From contig PLWS01000004.1 in the NCBI GenBank assembly GCA_003151115.1, positions 1 through 64,000 on the forward strand: DNA of 64,000 bases. Direction: 5' to 3'. Of this stretch, positions 39,563-48,854 are shown piece by piece. Below the pieces are notes generated by a model, which did no database searches, was not told the DNA's origin, and saw only the letters and a list, made by a program, of their open reading frames with translations. Within the stretch, counting starts at the first letter, position 1. Each line of letters opens with the position of its first letter. The translations under genes and the position numbers were made by a program. The DNA is from Vulcanimicrobiota bacterium. Lineage in GTDB: Bacteria; Vulcanimicrobiota; Vulcanimicrobiia; Vulcanimicrobiales; Vulcanimicrobiaceae.

Positions 39563-40963
39563 GTGACCCCCTTCGCGGACGAACTGAATGCGGCCATGAC
39601 GGCCGCCGGGCTGAACGCCTCCGAATTGGCGGACCGCTGCGGCCTTACCGAGGCCGCCATATCGTACTTGCGATCCGGACAGCGAGAACCGTCCTACCGT
39701 TCGCTCCAGCGCCTGACGCAGGTTCTGCCGGAGCTGAACGGCGCGCTCGAAGAGTCCTCACCCTTCGATTCGATTGAAGGCGCAGTTCGCGACATCCGCG
39801 CCGGCAAGATGGTCATCGTTCTGGACGACGAGGATCGCGAGAACGAGGGCGATTTGGTGATGGCCGCGCAGATGGTGACGCCCGAAGCGATCAACTTCAT
39901 GCGCAAATACGCCGGTGGGCTCATCTGCGTACCGCTTATCGGGCGGCGGCTGGACGAACTGCACTTGCCGCAGATGGTTTCCGAGAACAGCGCGCTGCAC
40001 GAGACGGCGTTCACCGTTTCGGTCGAAGCGCGCGGGCGGACGACGACGGGAATTTCGGCGCACGATCGCGCCGCGACGATTGCGACGCTGCTCGATCCGG
40101 CAACCAAACCTTCCGACCTGCTGCGTCCGGGCCATTCGTTTCCGTTGCGCGCCCGCGACGGTGGCGTGCTCGTGCGCGCCGGACAAACCGAGGCCGCGGT
40201 CGACCTCGCGCGTTTGGCGGGCTTGTACCCGGCCGGCGTCATCTGCGAAATTATGGCTGAAGACGGCAAGATGGAACGGCTCGACGGGCTGATCGCTTTT
40301 GCGAAAAAGCACGAGCTCAAGCTCATCACCGTCAAGGATTTAATTGCGCACCGCTGGCGCACGGAAAAACTGCTGCATCGCATCGCGGAATTCAAACTGC
40401 CGACGCCGCTTGGCGAATGGACCGGCTATGCGTACGAAAACAGCATCGACAAGAACACGCACGTGGCGCTGGTCATGGGCGAGATCGGCGACGGGAAGGA
40501 CATACCCGTGCGCGTGCACTCCGAATGCCTGACGGGTGACGCGCTCCATTCGATCCGCTGCGACTGCGCGGAGCAACGCGATGCGGCGATGCGTATTATC
40601 GCCGAGCAGGGGCGCGGCGTTTTCTTATACCTGCGCCAAGAAGGCCGCGGCATCGGGCTTGCCAACAAACTCCGCGCGTACGAACTGCAAGACCAAGGCG
40701 CCGATACGGTCGAAGCCAATATCGCGCTGGGCCTGCCGGTCGACAAGCGTGATTACGGGATCGGTTCGCAGATCTTGGCGGACCTGGGCGTGAAAGAGAT
40801 GCGCATTATCACCAACAACCCGCGCAAGATCTTCGGGCTCGAGGGATACGGACTGAAAATCGTCGATCGCGTTCCGCTGCAGACCGAGCACACGCGCTTC
40901 AACACGCGTTACATGCAAACGAAGCGCAACAAAATGGGGCACATGCTAGATGACAAGAAGTAG
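39563..40963 (+). CDS. ribBA: XRE-HTH fused to bifunctional RibBA
   Basis: A 466-residue protein. Residues about 1-62 form a Cro/C1-type helix-turn-helix (ELNAAMTAAGLNASELADRC, then LTEAAISYLRSGQREPSYRSLQRL). From residue about 66 (FDSIEGAVRDIRAGKMVIVLDDEDRENEGD) it is DHBP synthase, with HDRAATI and RPGHSFPLRA. From about 270 it is GTP cyclohydrolase II with the zinc motif SECLTGDALHSIRCDC and RQEGRGIGLANKL. It makes both riboflavin precursors. Normal RibBA starts at the FDSIE block, so the HTH is an added N-terminal domain. GTG start, in frame throughout. The palindrome just upstream suggests autoregulation. ribH overlaps its 3' end. Confidence 0.92.
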   Translation: MTPFADELNAAMTAAGLNASELADRCGLTEAAISYLRSGQREPSYRSLQRLTQVLPELNGALEESSPFDSIEGAVRDIRAGKMVIVLDDEDRENEGDLVMAAQMVTPEAINFMRKYAGGLICVPLIGRRLDELHLPQMVSENSALHETAFTVSVEARGRTTTGISAHDRAATIATLLDPATKPSDLLRPGHSFPLRARDGGVLVRAGQTEAAVDLARLAGLYPAGVICEIMAEDGKMERLDGLIAFAKKHELKLITVKDLIAHRWRTEKLLHRIAEFKLPTPLGEWTGYAYENSIDKNTHVALVMGEIGDGKDIPVRVHSECLTGDALHSIRCDCAEQRDAAMRIIAEQGRGVFLYLRQEGRGIGLANKLRAYELQDQGADTVEANIALGLPVDKRDYGIGSQILADLGVKEMRIITNNPRKIFGLEGYGLKIVDRVPLQTEHTRFNTRYMQTKRNKMGHMLDDKK

Positions 40964-41432
40964 CGACGCCGCGGCTGTCGATTGTACCGGGAAGCGGTTC
41001 GTCATCATCACTGCGCGCTTCTATCCGCAGATCGCCGACTGGCTCGAGGCCGGGGCGCGCCGCGCGCTGCGCGACTGCAACGTGCGTGAAGAAGATATCC
41101 GTGCCTACGCCGTGCCGGGTTGTTTCGAATTGCCGCTTGCGGCCAGCCGCGTGATATCCGCAGGCGACGCCGACGCGATCGTGGCGCTGGGGGCCGTCGT
41201 GCGTGGGGAAACGGCGCATTTCGACTATGTTGCGGGCGAGTCGGCCCGCGGGCTCATGCACGTTCAGCTTGCAACGGGCGTACCGATTGGCTTCGGTGTG
41301 CTCACGACCGACACGCTCGAGCAGGCCGAACTCCGCGCGGATCCAAAGCGCGGCGACAAAGGCTACCATGCTGCAATTGCCGCGGCGACGCTGCTGCGTA
41401 TTCCCGCGGACACAAGGGTTCCCGCGCGCTAA
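40950..41432 (+). CDS. ribH: 6,7-dimethyl-8-ribityllumazine synthase
   Basis: A 160-residue subunit of lumazine synthase, which joins the two branches of riboflavin synthesis. FVIITARFYPQIADWLEAGA, VPGCFELPLAASRV, VALGAVVRGETAHFDYV (with catalytic His) and PIGFGVLTTDT are the family signatures. ATG at 40950 overlaps ribBA by 14 bases, so production is coupled to the HTH-RibBA fusion. Confidence 0.94.
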   Translation: MTRSSDAAAVDCTGKRFVIITARFYPQIADWLEAGARRALRDCNVREEDIRAYAVPGCFELPLAASRVISAGDADAIVALGAVVRGETAHFDYVAGESARGLMHVQLATGVPIGFGVLTTDTLEQAELRADPKRGDKGYHAAIAAATLLRIPADTRVPAR

Positions 41433-41460
41433 GGGCGGATACCAAAAGCCCTGCTACTTC

Positions 41461-41769
41461 GTGGAGGCCCGTCTCTTGGAAGACAAAAACATCACCTGTA
41501 AAGAGTGCGGTCGGGATTTTGTTTTCTCGGCTCGCGACCAACAATTCTACGCTGAAAAAGGGTTCCAAAACGAACCCCAGCGTTGCCGCGATTGCCGTCA
41601 GGCCCGCAAAGCTCCCGGAGCGGGCGGCGCCGGCGGAAACCGTCCGAGTTTCGAGGCAGTCTGCGCCGAGTGCGGCACTAACACGACGGTGCCGTTCAAA
41701 CCGCGTGGCGATCGCCCGGTCTACTGCCGCACGTGCTACACCGCGCACGCGCCGGCGGCGTCCATCTAA
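41461..41769 (+). CDS. Zinc-ribbon domain protein
   Basis: A 102-residue protein with two zinc ribbons: ITCKECGRDFVFSARDQQFY ... PQRCRDCRQARK, and AVCAECGTNTTVPFKP ... VYCRTCYTAH (eight Cys in four CxxC pairs), joined by a Gly-rich linker. The domain type (zinc-ribbon plus CxxC repeat) is widespread in environmental bacteria without known function; RNA or protein binding is likely. GTG at 41461. The 3' end overlaps mtnA. Confidence 0.75.
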   Translation: MEARLLEDKNITCKECGRDFVFSARDQQFYAEKGFQNEPQRCRDCRQARKAPGAGGAGGNRPSFEAVCAECGTNTTVPFKPRGDRPVYCRTCYTAHAPAASI

Positions 41770-42788
41770 CGCTCGAAACACCGGAAGCCGTTCGCTGGGC
41801 CGGCGACGCGATCGAATACGTCGATCAGCGTTCGATTCCGCATGAAACGATCGTGCGGCGCGCGACCTCTGCTGAAGAACTCGAAGACGCGATAAGGACG
41901 CTCGCCGTGCGCGGTGCGCCTTGCATCGGCGTCTTCGCAGCATATGGGGTAGCGCTCTTGCGCGCGCAAATCACCGACGATGCGAAGTTCCAAGCCGCGG
42001 TAGCGCGCGTGCGCGGAGCCCGTCCGACTGCCGTCAATTTGCGCTGGGCGATCGAACGTGTGCTGAACTCGCAAGACATGCTTGCCGAGGCTGAAGCCAT
42101 TCACGCCGAGCAGCGCGAGACCGACCGCCGCATCGCCGAAGCCGCGGCCGAGCTCATCGAGCGCGACGCGACGATCTACACGCACTGCCATACCGGCTCG
42201 CTGGCGACCGCGGGCGGCGGCACCGCGCTCGGCACGATTCTCTTCGCGGCTCGCGCCGGGAAGCGGCCGCACGTTTTCGTCGGGGAAACGCGCCCGCTCT
42301 TGCAAGGCGCGCGCCTTACGTATTACGAGCTCTCTCAAGCGGGAGTCGATGCGACGCTCGTCGTCGATTCGGCGGCGGCAATCTCTATGCAGCGTAAGGA
42401 GATCGATCTCGTCATTGTCGGCGCCGACCGGATCGCGCGTAACGGCGACACGGCCAACAAAATCGGCACGTACGGGTTAGCGATTCTGGCGGCGCACCAT
42501 CGCATTCCGTTCTACGTTGCGGCGCCGCGTTCCACGTTCGATTTCGAGCTTGCAACGGGCAGCGATATTCCGATCGAGGAACGCTCGGCCGACGAAGTCG
42601 CCGGCTTTGGCGGAACGCGCGTGGCCCTTGAAGGCGCGCAGGCGTACAATCCGGCGTTCGACGTTACACCGAATCACCTCATTACGGCATTTGTCACCGA
42701 GTACGGCATTCTTCGGCCGCCCTACGGCGAGTCGATTTCCGATTTACAGCTCCGCCCAAACATAAGCGCCTTGCTGCCGTCGCGTTAA
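41733..42788 (+). CDS. mtnA: S-methyl-5-thioribose-1-phosphate isomerase
   Basis: A 351-residue enzyme of the methionine salvage pathway, isomerising methylthioribose-1-phosphate to the ribulose form. AVRGAPCIGVFAAYGVAL, THCHTGSLATAGGGTALG (catalytic Cys region), GETRPLLQGARLT, and VGADRIARNGDTANKIGTYGLA (catalytic Asp) are present. The first 15 residues overlap the zinc-ribbon gene; a later start is possible. Related eIF2B-like proteins differ in the CHTG/ADRI motifs, so the assignment is firm. Confidence 0.9.
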   Translation: MLHRARAGGVHLTLETPEAVRWAGDAIEYVDQRSIPHETIVRRATSAEELEDAIRTLAVRGAPCIGVFAAYGVALLRAQITDDAKFQAAVARVRGARPTAVNLRWAIERVLNSQDMLAEAEAIHAEQRETDRRIAEAAAELIERDATIYTHCHTGSLATAGGGTALGTILFAARAGKRPHVFVGETRPLLQGARLTYYELSQAGVDATLVVDSAAAISMQRKEIDLVIVGADRIARNGDTANKIGTYGLAILAAHHRIPFYVAAPRSTFDFELATGSDIPIEERSADEVAGFGGTRVALEGAQAYNPAFDVTPNHLITAFVTEYGILRPPYGESISDLQLRPNISALLPSR

Positions 42789-42796
42789 CGCGTTCA

Positions 42797-42862
42797 TGCG
42801 CCCCTCGTCATGTGCGCTTCGCGCACTGCTCGGGGTCCTTCGACAAGCTCAGGATGACAATA
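42797..42862 (+). repeat. Dispersed palindromic repeat, copy 5
   Basis: GTGCGCTTCGCGCAC hairpin, TGCTCGGGGTCCTTCGACAAG and CTCAGGATGACA. The inverted form of its middle, GACCCCGAGCAGTGCGCG, recurs exactly within purL at 51232-51250. Confidence 0.75.
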
Positions 42863-42867
42863 CTGGG

Positions 42868-43614
42868 CTAGATTCCGCAGGTGTCTCCCGCGCCGATAAC
42901 CTCCGACGAGAATGCCAGCTCTTGTAATCTCAGCTCCTTAACGACCGCCGTAACGTTGCCCGCCGTCGCTATATCGTGGACGTTCGCCTGCGCGGGAACC
43001 TCCGGGTCGACTTGTGCGTGAGATGCCGCCAGCGCACCCGAAAGTCCGAGAATGGTCGAGCGCAGCAGAGCCTTGAACGACGCGGCGTTCTCTGCAAATT
43101 GGGCCTGGCCGCGATTGTCCAAATAGGTGGATGTGAACTCCATATACTTATTGGCAAGCGAGCGCTGCAAATCCATGAGGTTTTGCAGGCGCTGACGCAT
43201 TCCATCAATGGATGCGAATTTGCCCTTGGGGTAATCCTTCCATGACTGGTTCATCACTTGGTCTTCGAGCGTCAAATTTTGCATGATCTCGTATGCGATT
43301 TTGTCCATCTGCATGACGTCGAGATCGTTCGTTGGGCCGTAGATGGCATCATCATCGAGCGCAGATTGGAGGCCGGCTACGTCGGACGCATCCGCCGGCG
43401 AAACCCCTGCGGTATCCTCGAGAAATCTCAACAAGCGGTGATCGATGGCCGCAAACGCTTCGTCGTTGCGCCGCATGACGTAGCCGATCGGCACAGCCAT
43501 CTTGCGCACGGAAGAGCAAAAATTGGTCGATTTCTCGTTGACGATAACTTTTAATGGCGGCGTCGGCTGTGGCGCCGGAGTGGCCAAAACGAGCACGGCT
43601 AAAACAAGAAACAT
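42868..43614 (-). CDS. Secreted hypothetical protein
   Basis: A 248-residue protein with an N-terminal signal-like segment (MFLVLAVLVLATPAPQ). It is mostly helical afterwards, with three cysteines and no recognised domain. Lies 15 bases downstream of the amine oxidase gene on the same strand, likely co-transcribed. Function unknown. Confidence 0.6.
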   Translation of the reverse strand: MFLVLAVLVLATPAPQPTPPLKVIVNEKSTNFCSSVRKMAVPIGYVMRRNDEAFAAIDHRLLRFLEDTAGVSPADASDVAGLQSALDDDAIYGPTNDLDVMQMDKIAYEIMQNLTLEDQVMNQSWKDYPKGKFASIDGMRQRLQNLMDLQRSLANKYMEFTSTYLDNRGQAQFAENAASFKALLRSTILGLSGALAASHAQVDPEVPAQANVHDIATAGNVTAVVKELRLQELAFSSEVIGAGDTCGI

Positions 43615-43629
43615 TCCGCGGCCCTCCCC

Positions 43630-44982
43630 TTAGCCGGCGCTGATAACGTCCTCTGCCGCCTTTTCCCCGGATCGAACCGCGCCCTCCATTAGGCCGTGCA
43701 TCTCCGGCGCGTGTTCGCTGCCTGCAAAGTGGATGCGGCCGGCCGGTTGGTAAAGTGCCGGTCCATAATTCGTGAGCACTCCCGGAGCAAAGTGTGCGAT
43801 CATGCCGCCGAGCGACCATTCTTCGGCGGCCCAATCCGTTTCGAGGTGCGCGCGCGGCGTTAAGGCTTTGGGGCCGTACCGTTTCGCGAGCGCCTGCAGC
43901 CAGACGTCGCGGCGCTCTGCCGGATCCATCGTCGCAGCTTTGACGGCCTGCGGCCCGAACATATAGCTGCTGATAATCCCGACGTTTAGCGAGCGCGGCG
44001 ATTGGTCGAGCGCCACGGGAACCGGGAGCTCGGGCGCGACGGTCATGCCGCTCAGCCCCTCCCCGCGCCAGAACGGCTCGTCATAAATCGTAATTCCGCG
44101 AATGGCTGCGCCGCTCAACAGTCTGCGCAGCAATTGGGCGTGCACCGGAGGCAGCATCGGGTCGTATTCGATCCGGCTAGCAAGGAGAGGAGGCGTGGCC
44201 ACGATCGCGCGGCGAGCCTCGACGGTTACGCCGTCGCAGATGACTTCGACGCCCGCCGCGCTCTGTTTGATCCGCCGAACCGGAGAAGAGTATCGCAACG
44301 CGCTACCGATTTTGGCGGCCATACGCGTGGCCAGTTCGGGAACGCCGCCGTCAACCAAATGCGTTTCGGTGTTCGTGCTGTCGACGTAGTACTCGAATTT
44401 GCCGCCGCCGCGTGCGAGCACGCACGAGCCCAGCAGCGAAACTTCGTTGGGATCGACGCAGAAGAGCGTCGTCATCGTCGTCGTGATGAGTTTGCGCGCT
44501 GTGCCGGTCGGAATATTCCAACGCGATGCGATAAACGCGCCAAGCGTTTGCGAATCGAGATCGTGCGCGCCGCTCACATTCCACGGCTCGTTGAGCGGCA
44601 TGCGCTTGACGATTCGATCGAGTTGCCAGAACGCCAGGCCGAGGCTCACCAGTGAGAAGAGTCCGACGGCGGGAAGTCCTTGATAGCGACGATTGGAACC
44701 GTCCAAATGCATGATCGTGTCGCCCGTGTCGTACTGCGGGTACACGTCCATGCCGTACTCGCGGCAGAGTTCGAACATCCGGTCTTGCCGTTTGCCCAAC
44801 CATGTGCCGCCGACGGATGCAATAGTGCCGTCTTGTGCCTGTCGGTTCCATACGCGTCCGCCGACTCGGTCGCGCGCCTCCAGGAGCGTAACGGACTGTC
44901 CGCGCTCTTGCAGCCGGCGAGTCGCGGTCAATCCCGCAAAACCCGCGCCGACAACGCAGTAATCGGTGCGCAATTGTTCCAT
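43630..44982 (-). CDS. Flavin monoamine oxidase-like FAD oxidoreductase
   Basis: A 450-residue flavoprotein. DYCVVGAGFAGLTATRRLQE is the FAD-binding loop, followed by LLEARDRVGGRVW. GGTWLGKRQDRMFEL and C-terminal IHFAGSEHAPEMHGLMEGAVRSGEKAAEDV are typical of monoamine oxidases, which oxidise amines to imines with release of H2O2. No signal peptide. Co-oriented with the GT39 gene (12-base gap). Substrate cannot be read. Confidence 0.85.
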   Translation of the reverse strand: MEQLRTDYCVVGAGFAGLTATRRLQERGQSVTLLEARDRVGGRVWNRQAQDGTIASVGGTWLGKRQDRMFELCREYGMDVYPQYDTGDTIMHLDGSNRRYQGLPAVGLFSLVSLGLAFWQLDRIVKRMPLNEPWNVSGAHDLDSQTLGAFIASRWNIPTGTARKLITTTMTTLFCVDPNEVSLLGSCVLARGGGKFEYYVDSTNTETHLVDGGVPELATRMAAKIGSALRYSSPVRRIKQSAAGVEVICDGVTVEARRAIVATPPLLASRIEYDPMLPPVHAQLLRRLLSGAAIRGITIYDEPFWRGEGLSGMTVAPELPVPVALDQSPRSLNVGIISSYMFGPQAVKAATMDPAERRDVWLQALAKRYGPKALTPRAHLETDWAAEEWSLGGMIAHFAPGVLTNYGPALYQPAGRIHFAGSEHAPEMHGLMEGAVRSGEKAAEDVISAG

Positions 44983-44994
44983 GGCGGCTCTCTC

Positions 44995-46410
44995 CTAGCG
45001 GTCGCACCATTTCGTGTAGAACGTTGTAACCGGCGGACCGGCAAACGCATAACGCAACGTGGGACCGTTCCCTACCGACGAACATCTTTTTGCCACCGCC
45101 CGCATGACTTCGGCGTCGGCGCCTGGCGGGTCGTTCGATACGAACAAGTAGCGAATCGGAGCGGGCGACCCCTGCCACATTGCCCACTGGCGGCGCCCGA
45201 TTCCCGAAATGACGGTCGATTCAATATTGCCTTGATAGAACAGTTCGGATGCGATTTCGAATTTATCGGTCATCACGCTCGCGTCGCGGTTTTTTAACAG
45301 ACCGCGAACATCGCGCGCCAGGGGCGCATACGCGTAGACCGCCGAGTAGAGCATATTCTTGGCGCCGTTTCGGGAAGCGCGCAAAAGTGCGGCCTGCGCC
45401 GGCTGCGGCAGCGAGAGGGCTGCAACCACGAGCATCGCGTATGCTGCCGGAACGATCCATGCCGCCGCCGCAAGCCGTTTCCAAGCGAGTGGAAAGTTCG
45501 CGTACGCGATGCCGAGCGCGACGCTAAGCGACGCAAAAGGCCCGAGCAGCCAATACGATTCCACCCCTTCGAAAAACGAGAGCACGATCAGCAGCAGCGG
45601 CAGCGGAAGTGCCGTGCAGGCGAGCAGATCGTAACGGCGGCGGATCGTCAAGAGATAGGTGGCGATGAGAAAAGCCGCGGCTTCGAGAGCGAAGCGCAGC
45701 GTCGAAAGCACGAGCAGATGTGAGATGGTGAAGTTTTCATATGCTTCGCGATAGACGGTGAAATTAAAATTCGCCCAGTCATGCGTAGCATTCCAATAGA
45801 CGAATGGCGCGTAGATCAGCGCTGCAATGACGGGCGCAATCCAAAAGCCGGCCCTCCACATGCGGCGGTGAGCGGGCAGAAGCGAGAAGATAAGGACGCC
45901 GGCAAGCAGCGAGAAGCCAAAAGCCCGCGACAGTAGTGCGCCGCCAAGCGCGATTCCCAAGAGGATCATGTCGCCGGTACGCCCGCGGGCTGCTGCGCGT
46001 GCCGCAAAAAGCAGCGCGAGCGACCAAAACAAGAGATAGGGGCCATCCGGCAGCGCTTCGCCGATGATCATGCGTGTTTGGGAAATGAGCGCGAAGATGA
46101 CTGCGGCTGCGCCGCCCGCGCGCGCATCGCCCGTCAATACGATCGCCGTGTATCCGAGCGCGATCGCGGCGAACGCTTCACATGCAATGAACGGTAGACG
46201 GATGGACAGCTCGCTCGATCCGAACGGCGCGGTCAACGCGATGAGCCAGGCCACCATCGGAGGATGATCGACGTATCCCAGCGCCAGGTGGCGGCTCCAT
46301 GTCCAATAGTAAGATTCGTCTTCGGTGAGCGGAATGTGCGACGCCACGGCAATGCGGAAGGCTGCCATTCCCGCAACGATCAGTAGCGCCGCGCGAGGCA
46401 ATCGGATCAT
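44995..46410 (-). CDS. GT39/ArnT-like membrane glycosyltransferase
   Basis: A 471-residue integral membrane protein with about 10-11 helices. The first extracytoplasmic loop has IPLTEDESYYWTWSRHLALGYVDHPPMVAWLI, the DE-containing motif of lipid-linked-sugar glycosyltransferases of the dolichyl-phosphate-mannose/ArnT type. The C-terminal soluble part follows helix 10. It transfers a sugar from a lipid carrier outside the membrane. Start 46410 is chosen where the first helix begins; a longer frame lacks support. Divergent from holA. Confidence 0.82.
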   Translation of the reverse strand: MIRLPRAALLIVAGMAAFRIAVASHIPLTEDESYYWTWSRHLALGYVDHPPMVAWLIALTAPFGSSELSIRLPFIACEAFAAIALGYTAIVLTGDARAGGAAAVIFALISQTRMIIGEALPDGPYLLFWSLALLFAARAAARGRTGDMILLGIALGGALLSRAFGFSLLAGVLIFSLLPAHRRMWRAGFWIAPVIAALIYAPFVYWNATHDWANFNFTVYREAYENFTISHLLVLSTLRFALEAAAFLIATYLLTIRRRYDLLACTALPLPLLLIVLSFFEGVESYWLLGPFASLSVALGIAYANFPLAWKRLAAAAWIVPAAYAMLVVAALSLPQPAQAALLRASRNGAKNMLYSAVYAYAPLARDVRGLLKNRDASVMTDKFEIASELFYQGNIESTVISGIGRRQWAMWQGSPAPIRYLFVSNDPPGADAEVMRAVAKRCSSVGNGPTLRYAFAGPPVTTFYTKWCDR

Positions 46411-46467
46411 CGTGTTGGCGCGGGGTTGGCGAGGCGCGTCTTTGCGGCCTGCCGAAGACCGCCGGGC

Positions 46468-47451
46468 GTGAAGTTTTACGATTTCGTCGACAAGCAGCCC
46501 GCGATTGGTAAGCTCGCGATCATCGAGGGCACCGAGCGCGTACTGGCCGATCGTGCGCTCGAAATGGTCATCGAACGCGTGCTGCCAGCCGAGACGCGAG
46601 ACTTGAATCTCGACCGCTTTGCCGCGAGCGACCTCGAAGATACCGGACGGCTGCGTGAAGCCGTGCAGGCGATGCCGTTTCTCGCCACGTCGCGGCTTAT
46701 CGTGATAACCGATGCGCAAACGTTGAAAACCGCTATCCGGCGCGATATTTGGAGCGTCGCCGAGGCCGTGCCGGAAGGCAACTCGCTGGTCATCTGCGAT
46801 TTACTTTCGCCGCGCGCACAGCGGCCGCAGCCGTTCGGCGCAATGGCCGGGCGCAGTGCGCTGCGCATCGACACGACCGCAAACGACGACACCCGCAAGC
46901 GTTTCATCGACGAAACGCTCGCGGAACTCAAGGCGACGGCAGAGCCTCGCGTTATCGGCGCGCTCGCCGGCAGCAGCGCAGATCTCGCTGCAATTCGAAA
47001 CGATCTGCAGAAACTGGCTCTGGGTGGCAAGAAGATCACGTTTGCGGATTTGGAACAAGAAACGCTTTCCATTGAAGATCCAAAAGCGTATAAATACGCA
47101 GGCGCATTGGTCGAAGGACGCGTGGCCGAGGCGCTGGCGATCGCGCATGAAATGTTTGCGAGCGATCGTTCGGCCGGCGTCCCGCTGGTGTACGCTGCCG
47201 CTACCGAGTGCGGGCTGCTCTGGGAACTCGCGCGCGGCGGCCAACTGACGGGCCGCTCCGCCTGGCGCTCGCGAGCGCTGGGTCCGGTTGCCGCCCGCGT
47301 CGGAGAGGCGCGGTCCCGGCGAGCGTTCGAGCGCGCGATCGGCGCCTTCGACGCCATCGTCACGGGGCGGATCGACGACCCCGAGCTGGCGGTCGAACTC
47401 TTGACCGCGGAACTGGCCGGCCTCGGCGCGAAGCGTCCCACCACCGCATGA
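46468..47451 (+). CDS. holA: DNA polymerase III, delta subunit
   Basis: A 327-residue clamp-loader subunit that opens the sliding clamp. Motifs are weak by nature: LAIIEGTERVLADRALEMVI, LREAVQAMPFLATSRLIVITDAQ, ALAGSSADLAAIRNDLQKLAL and the C-terminal helical collar. It lacks Walker motifs, as expected for delta. GTG at 46468; the frame is open to 46426, so the exact start is unsure. Its stop overlaps purB (ATGA), so it begins a long co-oriented run. Confidence 0.8.
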   Translation: MKFYDFVDKQPAIGKLAIIEGTERVLADRALEMVIERVLPAETRDLNLDRFAASDLEDTGRLREAVQAMPFLATSRLIVITDAQTLKTAIRRDIWSVAEAVPEGNSLVICDLLSPRAQRPQPFGAMAGRSALRIDTTANDDTRKRFIDETLAELKATAEPRVIGALAGSSADLAAIRNDLQKLALGGKKITFADLEQETLSIEDPKAYKYAGALVEGRVAEALAIAHEMFASDRSAGVPLVYAAATECGLLWELARGGQLTGRSAWRSRALGPVAARVGEARSRRAFERAIGAFDAIVTGRIDDPELAVELLTAELAGLGAKRPTTA

Positions 47452-48854
47452 CCTACGATTCTTACGCGTCCCCGTTCTCGTGGAGATACGGGCGCGCCGA
47501 GCTGCGCGCGCTTTTTTCCGAACGCGAACGGCGCCGGCTTTGGCGCCAGGTCTGGCTGGCTTTGGCCGAAGCGCAGTCCCGGCACGGACTGGTCACTGCC
47601 GAAGAAGTTGAAGACATTCGCGCGCATGCCGACGAGGTCGACATCGACGCCGCGCTCAAAATCGAAAGCGAGATCCATCACGACCTAATGGCCGAGATCC
47701 GCGTCTTTGCTTCGCAGGCAAAGATCGGCGGCGGCAAGCTTCATCTCGGCTCGACGTCGATGGACATTGAAGACACGGTCGAAACGTACCGCTTGCGACA
47801 GGCGACGGTGATGATAGGCGCCTCGATTGGCGATCTGCTGCGTGCATTTGCAGAGAAGATCCGGGAGCACGCCGAGCTGGTCTGCATGGCGTTTACGCAC
47901 CTGCAGCCGGCTGAGCCGACGACGCTTGGCTACCGCTTCGCCGTTTATGCGCAAGACTTGCTCATCGACGATGCGGCACTGCGTTTCGCCTTCGAGAATC
48001 TGACCGCAAAAGGCATGCGCGGGGCCGTCGGCACCGCGGCTTCGTACCAGCAACTCCTCAACGGCAGCGGTTCGGCGGAGTCCATGGAGAAGGCGGTTCT
48101 CGATCGATTCGGATTGCACGCGCGCGACATCAGTACGCAAACCTATCCGCGCAAGCTGGACTTTTTACTGCTGAGCGCGCTCGCGGGAATCGGCGCGTCG
48201 CTTTCCAAGTTTGCCGCCGACATCCGGATCCTGAGCTCGCCCGAGTTCGGCGAACTGCGAGAGCCGTTCGGAGAAAAGCAGGTTGGCAGCTCCGCGATGC
48301 CTTTCAAGCGCAATCCAATTTTGTGCGAACGCATCGATTCGCTCGCCCGGCTGCTGCCGGCATACGCGGACGTCGCATGGCAAAACGCGGCGACGAATTA
48401 TTTGGAACGCACGCTCGACGACAGCGCGAACCGGCGCACGATTCTGCCTGAAGCACTGCTCTGTACCGACGAAATCATACAGTTGGCGATCAAAGTCGTG
48501 AACGGCCTCACCGTCGATAGCAAACGCATTGCGGAAAACTTGCGGACCTACGGCCCGTTTGCGGGAACGGAGTCGGTGCTGCTCGAGGCCGTGCGCGCGG
48601 GTGGCGACCGGCAAGCGCTTCACGAAGTGTTGCGTACAGCAGCGATGCAATCATGGAAAGCTATCGCGCAGGGTAAAGAAAACCCGCTGGGCAGTTTGTT
48701 GACCGAAGAGCCCGGACTCACGAGCCGGCTCGATCCGGCCGAGATCCGCCGCATGCTGGAACCCTCGGGTCATACGGGAAGCGCCGCTTCACGCGCCCGC
48801 GCGCTGGCCGGGAAAATCGACGCACTCGCGCCATTTCCACAAGGGAAACAATGA
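47448..48854 (+). CDS. purB: Adenylosuccinate lyase
   Basis: A 468-residue homotetrameric lyase acting twice in purine synthesis (SAICAR to AICAR, adenylosuccinate to AMP). SHGLVT-type helical start, KLHLGSTSMDIEDT, CMAFTHLQPAEPTTLGYRF (catalytic His) and the signature GSSAMPFKRNPILCE are visible. ATG overlaps the holA stop; the stop is followed 2 bases later by purC. Confidence 0.94.
   Translation: MTYDSYASPFSWRYGRAELRALFSERERRRLWRQVWLALAEAQSRHGLVTAEEVEDIRAHADEVDIDAALKIESEIHHDLMAEIRVFASQAKIGGGKLHLGSTSMDIEDTVETYRLRQATVMIGASIGDLLRAFAEKIREHAELVCMAFTHLQPAEPTTLGYRFAVYAQDLLIDDAALRFAFENLTAKGMRGAVGTAASYQQLLNGSGSAESMEKAVLDRFGLHARDISTQTYPRKLDFLLLSALAGIGASLSKFAADIRILSSPEFGELREPFGEKQVGSSAMPFKRNPILCERIDSLARLLPAYADVAWQNAATNYLERTLDDSANRRTILPEALLCTDEIIQLAIKVVNGLTVDSKRIAENLRTYGPFAGTESVLLEAVRAGGDRQALHEVLRTAAMQSWKAIAQGKENPLGSLLTEEPGLTSRLDPAEIRRMLEPSGHTGSAASRARALAGKIDALAPFPQGKQ

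Noticed and set aside
46476-47681. 401-residue minus-strand open frame
   Set aside because: Antisense shadow of holA/purB, Ser/Arg-rich without domains.
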